A stretch of 52,196 nt of DNA from an uncultured Roseburia sp. (GTDB lineage Bacteria > Bacillota > Clostridia > Lachnospirales > Lachnospiraceae), in the NCBI GenBank assembly GCA_947564465.1, contig CANOCV010000019.1:1-52196 (forward strand), in the 5' to 3' direction. Under the pieces are notes generated by a model. That model was not told the DNA's origin. It saw nothing but the letters and a program-made list of their open reading frames with translations, and did no database searches. Numbering within the stretch: the stretch's first letter is position 1; the number at the start of each line of letters is the position of its first letter. Both the position numbers and the translations under genes were made by a program. Positions 16,352 to 25,374 of the stretch are shown here, in pieces.

Positions 16352-17119
16352 ATGAAAGAAAATATAGCTACGATACCACTGACAGACGCCTTTCGCGCAG
16401 ATGACGAATGTCCCTTCTGCTATCTGGAACGTGAGGCGGAGCAGCACGCCATCTCGTTTATTCTTGGCTCTGCCTATATGGAGGATTATATCAGGGAAAA
16501 AACGGATGCCGCAGGCTTTTGCTGGCAGCATTACAAAAAAATGTATGATTACGGAAATCGTCTGGGAAACGCGCTTATTTTAAGCACGCATTTAAAGAAA
16601 CTGAATCAGGAGCTGGAATCGGAATTAAAAAGCTTTACACCGGGCAAGTCCAGTCTCCGAAAACGCATGAAAAAAACAGACGCTGCCGCTTCCGACGCGA
16701 AAACGCCGCTTGGAGCTTTTCTTTTGGAAAAAGAACGCTCCTGCTATGTCTGCGACCATTTTACACAGATTTACAACCGCTATCTGGATACGTTTTTTGA
16801 CCTCTACCGGAAAAACAAAGAATTTCGGGAGCTTTTTGAAAACAGTAAGGGCTTTTGCCTCCCCCATTTCCGAAATTTGATAGAAGCCGCTGAAGATAAG
16901 CTCAGCGATGCCGAGAAAAAAGAGTTTTATCCAAAAACCTTTGATTTGATGCTTAAGAACATGAAAAGAGTGCAAAAAGACGTCTCCTGGTTCGTGGAAA
17001 AAAATGATTACCGCAACAAAGACAAGGACTGGGGCAATTCCGCCGACAGCGTGCAGCGCGCTATGCAAAAATGCACCGGCGGCTACCCTGCCGACCCCGT
17101 TTTTAAAGTCAATCCATAG
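16352..17119 (+). CDS. DUF6062 family protein with two CxxC/CxxH pairs
   Basis: A 255-aa soluble protein that matches my memory of the DUF6062 family of Clostridia; its function is unknown. Two internal halves show the same cysteine pattern: CPFC (20-23) with CWQH (57-60), and CYVC (131-134) with CLPH (169-172). The CxxC to CxxH distance is 33 and 34 residues, which suggests a tandem duplication with one metal site, probably zinc, in each half. I chose the ATG at 16352 because AGGGTG lies 5 bp before it and a promoter sits 20 bp upstream. It stands alone on the plus strand, divergent from the SPFH operon. Confidence 0.82.
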   Translation: MKENIATIPLTDAFRADDECPFCYLEREAEQHAISFILGSAYMEDYIREKTDAAGFCWQHYKKMYDYGNRLGNALILSTHLKKLNQELESELKSFTPGKSSLRKRMKKTDAAASDAKTPLGAFLLEKERSCYVCDHFTQIYNRYLDTFFDLYRKNKEFRELFENSKGFCLPHFRNLIEAAEDKLSDAEKKEFYPKTFDLMLKNMKRVQKDVSWFVEKNDYRNKDKDWGNSADSVQRAMQKCTGGYPADPVFKVNP

Positions 17120-17122
17120 CAC

Positions 17123-17147
17123 GATGGGCAGGAAAATCCTGCCCATC
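17123..17147. terminator. Perfect hairpin between convergent genes
   Basis: An 11-bp perfect stem (GATGGGCAGGA / TCCTGCCCATC) with an AAA loop, starting 3 bp after the DUF6062 stop and 17 bp from the stop of the convergent ferritin-like gene. The T-run is poor on both strands, so it may act as a bidirectional but imperfect terminator. Confidence 0.65.
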
Positions 17148-17164
17148 TGAAATCTTTCTGTATT

Positions 17165-17707
17165 CTACAATTCTTCACCCAAAGCCAAAAGCAGCATAAT
17201 ATGGTACTCCTCATCCTTTATAATTCTTGCCAAAACTGCTCTTACATTGTTGTCGCCGATTGCTCTCATATGTAGCTTATATTGATTGATCGCTGCTTTT
17301 TCACTCTCAATATCCGCCCGAAGCATTTCCTGCACATTCTTTGGTGTCACAAGGTATGCCGGCGTCCACATCTTCTGCCCTTTGCCCGGCTGCCTTGCAA
17401 CAAAATCAACCTCACCTCCAAGCAAACAGATCAACTCGCCCAACTTCTGCAAATGCATCATCTCCGCTACTGCAATTCCCAGAATTGTCTTCGCCAGCGA
17501 ACACTTTTCACATGACAGACGATTTTCATTATTGATATACTGGGTAATCGCCGAAAGCTCCGATACCGCTCCGCAATAATCAACACTCAATAAATCCGCA
17601 TAATTTCTGTTTTTCTGCCGCACCTGAATCGGCGGATATGGCAGCTCTGCCATTGCAGGCTTAATGCCGGCAAAACTGCAGTTATTTGCAAGCTTTTTTT
17701 CTTCCAC
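17165..17707 (-). CDS. Ferritin-like di-iron protein
   Basis: A 180-aa four-helix-bundle protein of the ferritin/rubrerythrin superfamily. The di-iron ligand pattern is visible: E50 in helix 1, E82-x-x-H85 in helix 2 (AEMMHL), E136 in helix 3 (ESEKAAINQY) and E166-x-x-H169 in helix 4 (DEEYHI). It lacks the rubredoxin-like C-terminal domain of rubrerythrin. A cluster of cysteines at 66 and 69 (CEKC) lies in the loop between the first two helices. A role in iron handling or peroxide defence is likely from the family, with no direct evidence. The start is a GTG with GGAG upstream, and a good promoter lies 30 bp before it. Confidence 0.8.
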   Translation of the reverse strand: MEEKKLANNCSFAGIKPAMAELPYPPIQVRQKNRNYADLLSVDYCGAVSELSAITQYINNENRLSCEKCSLAKTILGIAVAEMMHLQKLGELICLLGGEVDFVARQPGKGQKMWTPAYLVTPKNVQEMLRADIESEKAAINQYKLHMRAIGDNNVRAVLARIIKDEEYHIMLLLALGEEL

Positions 17708-17734
17708 AAAATTATCTCCGGATACTCTTTATAT

Positions 17735-17763
17735 AGTATATTGATAATTTTATTAATTGTTAA
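17735..17763 (-). promoter_or_regulatory. Ferritin-like gene promoter
   Basis: On the minus strand TTAACA (17758-17763), 17 bp, TATACT (17735-17740). The -35 box overlaps the stop codon of the upstream blaR1-like gene (TAA at 17760-17762), so the ferritin-like gene can be expressed independently of the BlaI-controlled transcript. Confidence 0.7.
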
Positions 17764-20444
17764 TAATTGCCGTCATAATTTAGCTTCTCAATATTCTCCA
17801 TTGACAACTTCAGAAATTCGGGTTCTATTCTTTCGGCGCCGTCTGTATAGGAGTTCCACCACTCTTCAAATTCGTCTTCATCAACATACGTCCTCCCCTG
17901 TTCCCGGTAGATGCAATATACAATGCCGTCTCCATCGACATCCGCCTCCGCCGGAAAAGGATTTCCGTCCATATCTTCTTCGGAAAGTGATCTCTTCCAG
18001 TTACTCACCGCCGCAACCCAGACATATTCGTCTGTTTCCTCCTGATATTGATACAGCTGAGTCGGCCAGAGATCCCCCCAGGTATGATTATTGTTCGCGC
18101 CTACCGTAATCACCCCGTTATTATAAAAAGCGGTATCAAGGGTTCCCTCAAGCTTTCTGACAATATCTCCTGTCTCTTCCTCATAATCATAGACCAAATA
18201 CCCGTTGGCTACCGTTGCCATTCCGGAAGTCCAAAAAATGAGTTCATCCTCTCCGTCTGAATCTATGTCATAGATCACAAACTCATAGCCGGGCTCGAAA
18301 GTATTCCAATCGTCTCCGTCCGGCAGAATACCGGTCTCACAGAGCTCCTTCAGCGCCAAAATATATGCCTGCTTTCGCGAGTTTGGCGCAGCATCTTCAT
18401 TCTCCGTATCGCCTGCCGTCTCCTGCGCATTTATTATGATCTCTTCTGACACCTTTTCGTATCCGCTGCCGTCAGATTTCATCAAAATCTGCGCATAGCG
18501 AATCAAACTGTCCCGAAACCCGTCCTTTCCCCGGTAACCCCACTGTTCCACCGTAAAAAGAATACCGTCTCCCTGCAGCTTTATGTCCCTGAAAAGAAAC
18601 TTATCGTACACCTCGTTGTCCCAATTTAACGATGCCGTATCAAAGAGCGTTCGCTCATTTCCCCCGTCAAAATCCACGCGCACGAGCTGCGCCTCATTTG
18701 TCTCATCGACTGATTTTGCCGCCAACAGACTATCATTCTCTTCATCCCATAACAAAAATGACAGATTTTCTCCCACCTGCATCTCATTATAAAAAGCAAG
18801 ATCCATGCGGTAAAGCTCATTGCCCTCCTCCCCCTCTTCATACCCGAACTCATACTTTTGATAATAAATATTATCCTTTATTACTCCTTCAAATCCCGTT
18901 GAAAATGTCACATGCTTTTCCAGCAACTCGCCGTTCCTCCTGTTGTAGGAATAAAACGTACTGTATGTAATACCCAGGCTGCCCTCCGTATATCCTGCCG
19001 CGAACACAATATAATTTTCATTTGCAAAAAAAGAAAATATCTTCGGCTCCGCTGTCTCCAACTCCGTCTCTATCACCCGTCCCGTAAGGTTACTTTCCAC
19101 ATAACCGTTCGCCTTTCGGACGCAGTCTATAAATAACCCCTCTGCTTCTCTGCGGCTCACATACAGGCGCGTCTCATCCTCCCAAAGCGCTTCAAAATTT
19201 CCGGCAAGCAGCAGCTCGCCCTTCTTCTCCTCTCCGACACGGCTGTAAATTCCGGCTTCCGCTGTGCCTTCCCCGTTTTCCACGTAATACTGCCTCCGTT
19301 CTCCCGTCAAATCTTCAGACAGCCCCAGCGTCACCAGCTCTGGTTGTACCTGTATCTCCTGAGGATGTACAATAATCCCAAAGGCTGCCGCCGCAACTAT
19401 AAACGCAGCCGCCACGGTCAGCACAACGTTTTTCTTTCGAAAGCGCAGCACATTCTTAATCCGCATCTTCACGGAAGGTTCTCCAAAAGTCACCGGAGTC
19501 ATCATATATCCGCTCTGTGCAGCCGCATACTTTAACAGGCTTTGCGCATATTCTTTTTTTACGCTTACTCCGGCCCCGGCAAGCACGGCTTCATCGCAGG
19601 ACACCTCCATGTCTCTGCAAAACAGGATCCAGGCAACCCAGACAAGCGGATTAAACCAGTGAACCGCCGTCACCGCGAAAACCGCAATTTTTAAAACGGA
19701 GTCTTTTCGCTTCCTGTGACAGCTTTCATGCGCAATAATATATTTCTTTTCCTCTGCATCAAGGCCCGTCGGCAGATAAATAACCGGCCGCCAAACTCCC
19801 CACAAAAATGGTGTGGCAAGTCCCGAAACCTCTGCAATCCGGCTTTTAGCATCCCAGCTTACCCACCGCTTCGGGGAAATCATTTTTTTTAGCCGAAATG
19901 TATGGAACATGTTGAACAAAATAAGCAAAGACAATCCGACAATCCATATAATCCGAATAATCTGGCTTAAGATCATCCACATCCTGACATCCGTCACAAG
20001 CCGTTCTTCCTGTGCGCTTTCTTCGGTAACAGGAGCCATCCTGCCCACGGCGCTTCTCTCTGACTGTACAGCTTTCATCTGATCGTCTTGTGCACTTATC
20101 GCCTGCGCGGCACTCTGTGCCTTCTCTCCCGCAGTCTTGTCCGCCTCTGTCCCCCCTGTGATACCCACTTGAGGCTCCCCGCCGGTTTTTGACTGCCCCA
20201 CGGTACCCATTCCACGCTTCTCGCCGGCTTCCCTCTCCTTCACCACGGAAATCCTCGTCACCTGCTTGGGAATCAAGCTATATTCGCCCTGCGGCGCAAT
20301 GGGCAGCGCCAAGCTCAAAAATACCGCCAGCCACAGGTAATATGCATATTTTCTCTCACACCTTAACAACAGCAGTCTCAAAAGCAGCGCCAAAAGTATA
20401 CAGTAGCTGCCGACAATACTCATTTCTAACACTTTACCGAACAA
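17760..20444 (-). CDS. BlaR1-like M56 metallopeptidase with a large novel sensor region
   Basis: An 894-aa membrane protease-sensor. Membrane helices lie near 8-28, 33-50 and 155-180, and the zinc peptidase motif HESCH is at 239-243 with the downstream acidic ligand in MEVSCDEA (near 280). Family members cleave or inactivate a BlaI-type repressor after ligand binding outside. After the last membrane helix (about 345-362) follow about 530 outer residues. They do not look like the penicillin-binding domain of BlaR1: no SxxK-type active site is apparent. The first part is propeller-like and the last 190 residues resemble an acidic calcium-type region (YDIDSDGEDELIFW, ADVDGDGIVY). The TTG start at 20444 shares its ribosome site with the end of the blaI-like gene; an ATG 7 codons on is possible. 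Confidence 0.85.
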   Translation of the reverse strand: MFGKVLEMSIVGSYCILLALLLRLLLLRCERKYAYYLWLAVFLSLALPIAPQGEYSLIPKQVTRISVVKEREAGEKRGMGTVGQSKTGGEPQVGITGGTEADKTAGEKAQSAAQAISAQDDQMKAVQSERSAVGRMAPVTEESAQEERLVTDVRMWMILSQIIRIIWIVGLSLLILFNMFHTFRLKKMISPKRWVSWDAKSRIAEVSGLATPFLWGVWRPVIYLPTGLDAEEKKYIIAHESCHRKRKDSVLKIAVFAVTAVHWFNPLVWVAWILFCRDMEVSCDEAVLAGAGVSVKKEYAQSLLKYAAAQSGYMMTPVTFGEPSVKMRIKNVLRFRKKNVVLTVAAAFIVAAAAFGIIVHPQEIQVQPELVTLGLSEDLTGERRQYYVENGEGTAEAGIYSRVGEEKKGELLLAGNFEALWEDETRLYVSRREAEGLFIDCVRKANGYVESNLTGRVIETELETAEPKIFSFFANENYIVFAAGYTEGSLGITYSTFYSYNRRNGELLEKHVTFSTGFEGVIKDNIYYQKYEFGYEEGEEGNELYRMDLAFYNEMQVGENLSFLLWDEENDSLLAAKSVDETNEAQLVRVDFDGGNERTLFDTASLNWDNEVYDKFLFRDIKLQGDGILFTVEQWGYRGKDGFRDSLIRYAQILMKSDGSGYEKVSEEIIINAQETAGDTENEDAAPNSRKQAYILALKELCETGILPDGDDWNTFEPGYEFVIYDIDSDGEDELIFWTSGMATVANGYLVYDYEEETGDIVRKLEGTLDTAFYNNGVITVGANNNHTWGDLWPTQLYQYQEETDEYVWVAAVSNWKRSLSEEDMDGNPFPAEADVDGDGIVYCIYREQGRTYVDEDEFEEWWNSYTDGAERIEPEFLKLSMENIEKLNYDGNY

Positions 20445-20447
20445 TCT

Positions 20448-20816
20448 TTATTCCTCCTCATCCCTGTATTCCTCTATCATTTTCGCCAACTCTTCTATCT
20501 CTTTTTGACTCAGCTTTTTCCGCTTTAGAAAAGCGGCCACAAAATGCGGCAGAGAGCCGTTATAATTTTCCTCCAGATACCTCTCTCCCTTTTTCCTTGT
20601 ATACTCCTCCCTGCTTATCTTCGAACATACAACGGCATTCTCATTCTGAAAAATATCGTTACTGCAGATTTTGCGCAGCACCGTATAAGTAGTAGACTTT
20701 TTCCAGTTCAGCTTTTCCTGTGCAATTTTAACTAATTCTCCGCTCCCCACCGGCTCATTCTCCCATATAAGATTTGCAAGCTGCATCTCCGCCTCTGTCA
20801 TTACATATATAACCAT
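20448..20816 (-). CDS. BlaI/MecI/CopY-family transcriptional repressor
   Basis: A 122-aa repressor with a winged-helix domain (about 5-75: EAEMQLANLIWENEPVGSGE and NWKKSTTYTVLRKICSNDIF) and a C-terminal dimerisation helix region (about 80-122). I chose the ATG at 20816, preceded by GAGGGTG at good distance; the longer reading frame upstream runs through the operator repeats and gives a Lys/Arg-rich stretch that is not part of the family. It is followed after 3 bp by the M56 peptidase gene, the usual sensor partner. The two operator copies upstream imply self-repression, released when the peptidase is activated. Confidence 0.9.
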   Translation of the reverse strand: MVIYVMTEAEMQLANLIWENEPVGSGELVKIAQEKLNWKKSTTYTVLRKICSNDIFQNENAVVCSKISREEYTRKKGERYLEENYNGSLPHFVAAFLKRKKLSQKEIEELAKMIEEYRDEEE

Positions 20817-20839
20817 TCGGTTCACCCTCTTTGCTTTTA

Positions 20840-20883
20840 GTCTATACCTTTTAAACCATGTTTTTAGTTTATACTTTTTAAAC
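20840..20883 (-). promoter_or_regulatory. Doubled operator of the BlaI-like repressor
   Basis: Two direct copies with a 27-bp period. The copy nearer the promoter is GTTTATACTTTTTAAAC (20867-20883), a dyad with 5-bp arms; the second is GTCTATACCTTTTAAAC (20840-20856), matching at most positions. The first overlaps the -10 region of the minus-strand promoter and the second lies just downstream, so binding would block initiation. Confidence 0.75.
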
Positions 20884-20894
20884 CACCTTGTCAA
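20868..20894 (-). promoter_or_regulatory. Promoter of the blaI-blaR1-like operon
   Basis: On the minus strand TTGACA (20889-20894) is followed after 15 bp by TATAAA (20868-20873), or after 17 bp by TAAACT. The operator dyad fills the spacer and -10. Confidence 0.65.
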
Positions 20895-20981
20895 GCCAAA
20901 AACGACAATAATTACTCCGCCTATTGACAGTCAATCGCCGCATTTTCGGAAAGCAGCGCCATGGAATTTCCCACTCTCTCA

Positions 20982-21010
20982 TTGAGTTTTTCCTAAAAAT
21001 TTGCTATCAT
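20982..21010 (+). promoter_or_regulatory. Promoter of the plus-strand chemoreceptor gene
   Basis: TTGAGT (20982-20987), 17-bp spacer, TATCAT (21005-21010), 37 bp before the ATG. It fits the housekeeping sigma. Confidence 0.7.
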
Positions 21011-21047
21011 AAGAATATACAATAAGCAAACCGAGGGAGGATGCGCA

Positions 21048-22796
21048 ATGAAGAAAACAAAACAAAAGAAATCTAAAATCAGGGGAGGCTTCCGCCTTCG
21101 AATTCTGGGACTTGTAATCCTGCCGATGCTGCTGCTCGGCATTCTAATTACGTTCGCAAGCGAATACAAGCTAAATGATATGGCCTTAAGCGGCATGAAG
21201 GACAACCTGTACACCTATGCTCAAAGTACGATTGTCCGTTATAACAAGATTAACGGCGATCCCTACACCTATGACGAGGCAAACGGCTTTATGAAAGGCT
21301 ACATATCCATGACCGGCCAGCAGGCAACTCTGGATTCCCTGAAGGAATCCACTTCCATAGATATAAGCTTTTACTTTGGAGACACAAAGGTTCTTACAAC
21401 CATGAAAAATGCAAACGGCATCCGCGAAATCGGCACACAGATTGAAGATGCGGATATCCGCAAGCGTGTCCTGGAGGACGGAGAGGAAGTATTTATCTCC
21501 AAGACAAATCTCTATGGCAATGAATACAGCGGATATTATCTACCGCTTTACCAGATCGGCACTGACAACCCGGAAGAAATAATCGGTATGGTTTTTGTCG
21601 CAAAAGACCGCAGCTCCATGGATGCCTCCATGCTGCGCACAGCGCTCTTAATTGTCGGCTTATTCCTGGCCGGCATCGCTATCTGCTGTATTGTTGTAAG
21701 CATCATTGTAAGACGGATGTCCGGTGCACTTGAATACTCCACAAAAGAAATCAAAAAACTGGCCGACGGCGAGCTTCACTTTTCACAGGATCAAAAGAAA
21801 TTGAGCCGCACAGACGAAATAGGCGACGTGGCAAAGGCTACGAAACAGGTAGTGGAAGAGCTGACCGGCATTGTAAAAAATATTATCGCGACAAGCAATA
21901 CCCTAGCCGAATTTTCCGAAAACTTCGTGCAGGCGTTTGGTAATATCAACGACAGCATTTCCGACATCGACACGGCGGTGGGCGGTATTGCAAACGGCGC
22001 CACCTCGCAGGCAATGGAGACACAGGAAGCCAATACAAAGGTAACGGAAATGGGCGTTGCCATGGACGAGATTTCTTCCAATATTGAAAATCTCTTTGCC
22101 AGCTCCGAACACATGAAGGATTACAATGCATCCGTTAATCATACGTTAATTGAGCTTGCAGCTATCAGCGACCGCACGAAGGAATCCGTAGACCTTGTCT
22201 ACGAAAAGACAAACGATACAAACGTTTCCGCAAACGGTATCCGTGAAGCGACAGAACTAATTACCAATATTGCCTCACAGACTAATCTGCTCTCCCTAAA
22301 CGCAAGCATTGAAGCTGCAAGGGCAGGTGAAATGGGTAAAGGCTTTGCCGTAGTAGCCGATGAAATCCGTATGCTGTCCGAGCAGTCCAAGGAAGCTGCG
22401 GACCGCATCATTGACGTTGTAAATATTCTTCTAAACAACTCGAACCTGAGCGTAAATGCCATGGACAAAATGACGGCGGAAATGCAGGAGCAGCAGAATA
22501 TGATTACAAATACACAGGAAGTATTCCAGTCCCTGAACCAAGAGGTAAATCTCGTCGCACAGTCAATTGATCTGATCGGCGAACAGATGAAAGAAATTGA
22601 CACAATCAAGGGCGGTGTACTCAATATTGTTGAAAACCTCGCGGCAATCGCAGAAGAGAATGCCGCAAGCACGCAGGAAGCCTCTGCTACTGTCACACAG
22701 CTTGAGGGGGTTATTTCCGAGTGTAACAAAGTAACCGAAGAAATGGTTGTCTTATCAACCGAGCTCAAGAAAAATATGCAGATCTTCCACTTTTAA
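21048..22796 (+). CDS. Methyl-accepting chemotaxis protein with Cache-like sensor
   Basis: A 582-aa chemoreceptor. After a basic N-terminus ([13 protein letters not shown]) there is a membrane helix (about 16-37), an extracellular domain of about 160 residues (38-197) that looks like a single Cache domain ([17 protein letters not shown] and [20 protein letters not shown]), a second helix (about 198-222), a HAMP region and the signalling coil. The hairpin tip reads [21 protein letters not shown] and then [26 protein letters not shown] precedes the ATG, a promoter lies upstream and a strong terminator downstream, so it is a single-gene unit. The ligand is unknown. Confidence 0.93.
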   Translation: MKKTKQKKSKIRGGFRLRILGLVILPMLLLGILITFASEYKLNDMALSGMKDNLYTYAQSTIVRYNKINGDPYTYDEANGFMKGYISMTGQQATLDSLKESTSIDISFYFGDTKVLTTMKNANGIREIGTQIEDADIRKRVLEDGEEVFISKTNLYGNEYSGYYLPLYQIGTDNPEEIIGMVFVAKDRSSMDASMLRTALLIVGLFLAGIAICCIVVSIIVRRMSGALEYSTKEIKKLADGELHFSQDQKKLSRTDEIGDVAKATKQVVEELTGIVKNIIATSNTLAEFSENFVQAFGNINDSISDIDTAVGGIANGATSQAMETQEANTKVTEMGVAMDEISSNIENLFASSEHMKDYNASVNHTLIELAAISDRTKESVDLVYEKTNDTNVSANGIREATELITNIASQTNLLSLNASIEAARAGEMGKGFAVVADEIRMLSEQSKEAADRIIDVVNILLNNSNLSVNAMDKMTAEMQEQQNMITNTQEVFQSLNQEVNLVAQSIDLIGEQMKEIDTIKGGVLNIVENLAAIAEENAASTQEASATVTQLEGVISECNKVTEEMVVLSTELKKNMQIFHF

Positions 22797-22839
22797 ACGG
22801 ATACATGCCTGAATAATATAAGTTCTATATATAAAAGAA

Positions 22840-22884
22840 CTGTCACACGGTTAATTCAAAACCGCTGTGACAGCCCTTTTCTTT
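22840..22884 (+). terminator. Rho-independent terminator of the chemoreceptor gene
   Basis: CTGTCACACGGTT (22840-22852) pairs with AACCGCTGTGACAG (ending 22873) around a short A/T-rich loop with one bulge, followed by CCCTTTTCTTT. It lies 43 bp after the stop and also faces the 3' end of the convergent small gene at 22886. Confidence 0.85.
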
Positions 22885-22885
22885 A

Positions 22886-23239
22886 TCAACATTCCTCATA
22901 TCCAATAATTTTTCGGTTCAAAATATATCCGCCGCACCAAATTGCACCGGCCGTCGTCAATGACAGCGCGCATTTTATGGCTGAAACGATTACCATTCGT
23001 CGTGTCAGCGTCCCCATCACAAACGCCGCCAGCGTCTCCTTGACGGGTGCAAGAATCATCAGCCATCCTCCGACATAAATCGCAAGAAGCGTCCCTATCA
23101 GAGAACACATTCCGCCCGCCATGAGCCTTGCATAGCGCATGCTTGTCTTCTTTTCCTCAAATTCTTTAATATTTTCCTGAATGTTTTCTTTTATGTTTTC
23201 CTTAATATTCTCCGTCAGGTTTCCCTGTGCTTCTCTCAT
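22886..23239 (-). CDS. Small two-helix membrane protein, unknown function
   Basis: A 117-aa protein that I do not recognise. The first 35 residues are hydrophilic and carry a short repeat (NIKE-NIKE-NIQE-NIKE, four turns of a four-residue ENIx unit), which should form a charged helix. Two hydrophobic segments follow (about 42-66, GMCSLIGTLLAIYVGGWLMIL, and about 85-105, IKCALSLTTAGAIWCGGYIL). A GAGGG-type ribosome site precedes the ATG. Its 3' end faces the plus-strand chemoreceptor gene, with the shared terminator between. The next gene in the same direction is the BceB-like permease, 107 bp upstream. Confidence 0.65.
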   Translation of the reverse strand: MREAQGNLTENIKENIKENIQENIKEFEEKKTSMRYARLMAGGMCSLIGTLLAIYVGGWLMILAPVKETLAAFVMGTLTRRMVIVSAIKCALSLTTAGAIWCGGYILNRKIIGYEEC

Positions 23240-23346
23240 ACCGCTCTTCCCTCTCTTCTACCGTAACTAATATAATGCATATTGTAACGTGTTTTCTTTT
23301 ATACTTCAAGAGGTTTTTTCAGGAATTTTGGCAATTTTTCGGCACA

Positions 23347-25374
23347 TCAGGAAATCTGATTTCCCACAATCCGATAATAAGTTTTTGACGTTACAAGAAA
23401 TACAAGCAGATAGATCACTGCAAATATCAGTATTGTCCCAAGCACGCAAAGCACAAACAAGGACTCATTTGTAAGATACATAATGTTCAGCAGCCTTCGG
23501 ATCATCGGAAATGCCGCCGCCACATGAATACTCGCCGTTACGAGCGGCAGGAAAAATACGATGATAATCTGTGAGCGGATCGTCGCCTTCACCTCTGCAC
23601 TGCTCATTCCTACCTTTTCCATAATCGCAAAGCGTTCCCTGTCGTCATAGCCCTCCGAAATCTGTTTGTAAAAAATAATCAGCACCGTAATCATCAGAAA
23701 CATGCCGCCTAAAAACAGTCCAATGAAAAGGAATCCGCCGTACGTAGCCTGAAATTCATCTGCATTTGCCTGACGGCACTCACTGTACGCCCCTTCAATT
23801 CCGCTGTCCTCTTCCTGTGCTTCTCTCCACGCGCGAACCCTCTCTGCTACAAGATTCCCGCACTCCGCTTTTTCTTCGTCGCTTCCGTCAATATCAAGAT
23901 AAAGCTGATAATCATATTCGCTGGCCCTCTTTTCATATGCCTCTTTCTGAAGCCGATAAAAAACATCCATAGCGCGGCTATCGCTTACCACTACATAATA
24001 TATCTGCTCTACCATGGAAGCTACCAGACTGTTCTCCTCCAAATCCCAGCTTCCTGTATCCTTTACCGCATACCGAAGTTCATTGATCACAAACTCGGTC
24101 CTGTCGGACTTTTCCGGCGAAAAGAGCAGCACCTCATTCTCCGCAAGCTCCGGCGCAGTTTCCCCACTCATTCCCTCATATGTCTCCCGCGTCATCACGC
24201 AGAGTGCCGTCAAACCGTCGTAATTCGTATTGATATTTTCTCTGCTCACCATAATCTGTCCGTCAACATCTTCGCCCATAAAGTTTAGCAAGGAATAGCC
24301 CCGCTTGTTTATCACCTTTCTTCCGCTTTCCGCAATTGCACCTTCCACAATTTCAACCGCCTGCACAAAATCAGCCTCCGGTCTGCTGTAATTGATATTG
24401 ACGCAAATGTCGTTCGGATAGCGGTTTTTTATTTCGTCCTCCACGCCGAAAAACATACTTACCGTCGTCGACACCATGACCAGCACCATTGTAGAGAGAA
24501 TACAGATATTTGCAAGCCCTACCGCATTCTGCTTCATGCGGTATATCATAAAAGATACTGCCGGAAAATGCTTCGCCTTATAATAAAATTTCTTATTTTT
24601 CCGAAGGAGTTTTAAAAGCGCAATGCTTCCGGCCGTAAACAGACTGTAAGTTCCCACAATCACAAGCACAACCGCCACAAAAAACAAAGTCAGCGCCTTA
24701 AGCGGATTTTCCGTTGTAATCGCAATATAATATCCCACTCCGATTGCCGCGATTCCGACTACCGTCATAAGTATTTTCGTTTTCGGCTCACGCTCTCCCA
24801 CATTTCCTCCATGGAGCAGCTCAATCGGATTCGCAAGCTTAATCTGCATCATATTATACAAAAGGGTCAGAAGATAAATAACGCCAAACAATCCCCCTGT
24901 TATCACAAGTCCCTTATCCGAAATGTAAAAATCAATTCCGACATCGTATCCCATCATCCGGTATAAAAGCATACACATTAATTTATTAAAGAGTACACCC
25001 GTTACCAGTCCGCCGCCGACAGACGCCGCCGCCGTAAACAGCGTTTCAAAGAACAGTACCTTTGCAAGATGCTTCTTCTCCATTCCGAGAATATTGTACA
25101 CCCCAAGCTCCTTTTTCCTTCGTTTGATAATAAAGCTGTTCGTATAAAACAGAAATATGACTGCAAAAATACCGATCACAATCGTTCCCAGACCTAAGAT
25201 CATTCTTACGTTGGAAGCTCCCCGCAGACCATCCAGCCCTTCATTCTCTTTTAATGTCCACATAATGTAAAACATTGCCACGGTCAAAACTCCGGTCAGA
25301 AGATACGGCAGATAAAACTGTTTGTTTTTCTTCATGTTCATCGCGGCAAGCCTTGTATACAACCCACTATTCAT
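23347..25374 (-). CDS. BceB-type ABC transporter permease (FtsX family)
   Basis: A 675-aa permease with the layout of antimicrobial-peptide exporters/sensors of the BceAB group. Hydrophobic segments occur near 18-38, 55-77, 110-135, 150-172, 200-220, 232-255 and 290-312. A large outer domain lies between about 315 and 530 (from DEIKNRYPNDICVNI to NADEFQATYGG), and three C-terminal membrane segments follow. The outer domain of this family binds peptide antibiotics or their lipid-II complexes. It overlaps the ATPase gene by 8 bp, so the two are translated together. No BceRS two-component genes are adjacent in the window, although such transporters normally depend on one. Confidence 0.9.
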   Translation of the reverse strand: MNSGLYTRLAAMNMKKNKQFYLPYLLTGVLTVAMFYIMWTLKENEGLDGLRGASNVRMILGLGTIVIGIFAVIFLFYTNSFIIKRRKKELGVYNILGMEKKHLAKVLFFETLFTAAASVGGGLVTGVLFNKLMCMLLYRMMGYDVGIDFYISDKGLVITGGLFGVIYLLTLLYNMMQIKLANPIELLHGGNVGEREPKTKILMTVVGIAAIGVGYYIAITTENPLKALTLFFVAVVLVIVGTYSLFTAGSIALLKLLRKNKKFYYKAKHFPAVSFMIYRMKQNAVGLANICILSTMVLVMVSTTVSMFFGVEDEIKNRYPNDICVNINYSRPEADFVQAVEIVEGAIAESGRKVINKRGYSLLNFMGEDVDGQIMVSRENINTNYDGLTALCVMTRETYEGMSGETAPELAENEVLLFSPEKSDRTEFVINELRYAVKDTGSWDLEENSLVASMVEQIYYVVVSDSRAMDVFYRLQKEAYEKRASEYDYQLYLDIDGSDEEKAECGNLVAERVRAWREAQEEDSGIEGAYSECRQANADEFQATYGGFLFIGLFLGGMFLMITVLIIFYKQISEGYDDRERFAIMEKVGMSSAEVKATIRSQIIIVFFLPLVTASIHVAAAFPMIRRLLNIMYLTNESLFVLCVLGTILIFAVIYLLVFLVTSKTYYRIVGNQIS

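Noticed and set aside
20817..20894. Upstream extension of the BlaI-like protein with a KYKLKTWFKRYRLK-type start
   Set aside because: This stretch is the translation of the operator repeats; the ATG at 20816 has a proper ribosome site and matches family length.
20923..20935. Palindrome ATTGAC-a-GTCAAT between the blaI-like and chemoreceptor genes as an operator
   Set aside because: It is single and short and is placed upstream of both promoters with no matching copy nearby; not enough to call.
23350..23364. Palindrome GGAAATC-t-GATTTCC at the bceB-like stop codon as a terminator
   Set aside because: The stem is short and AT-rich and no T-run follows on the minus strand.
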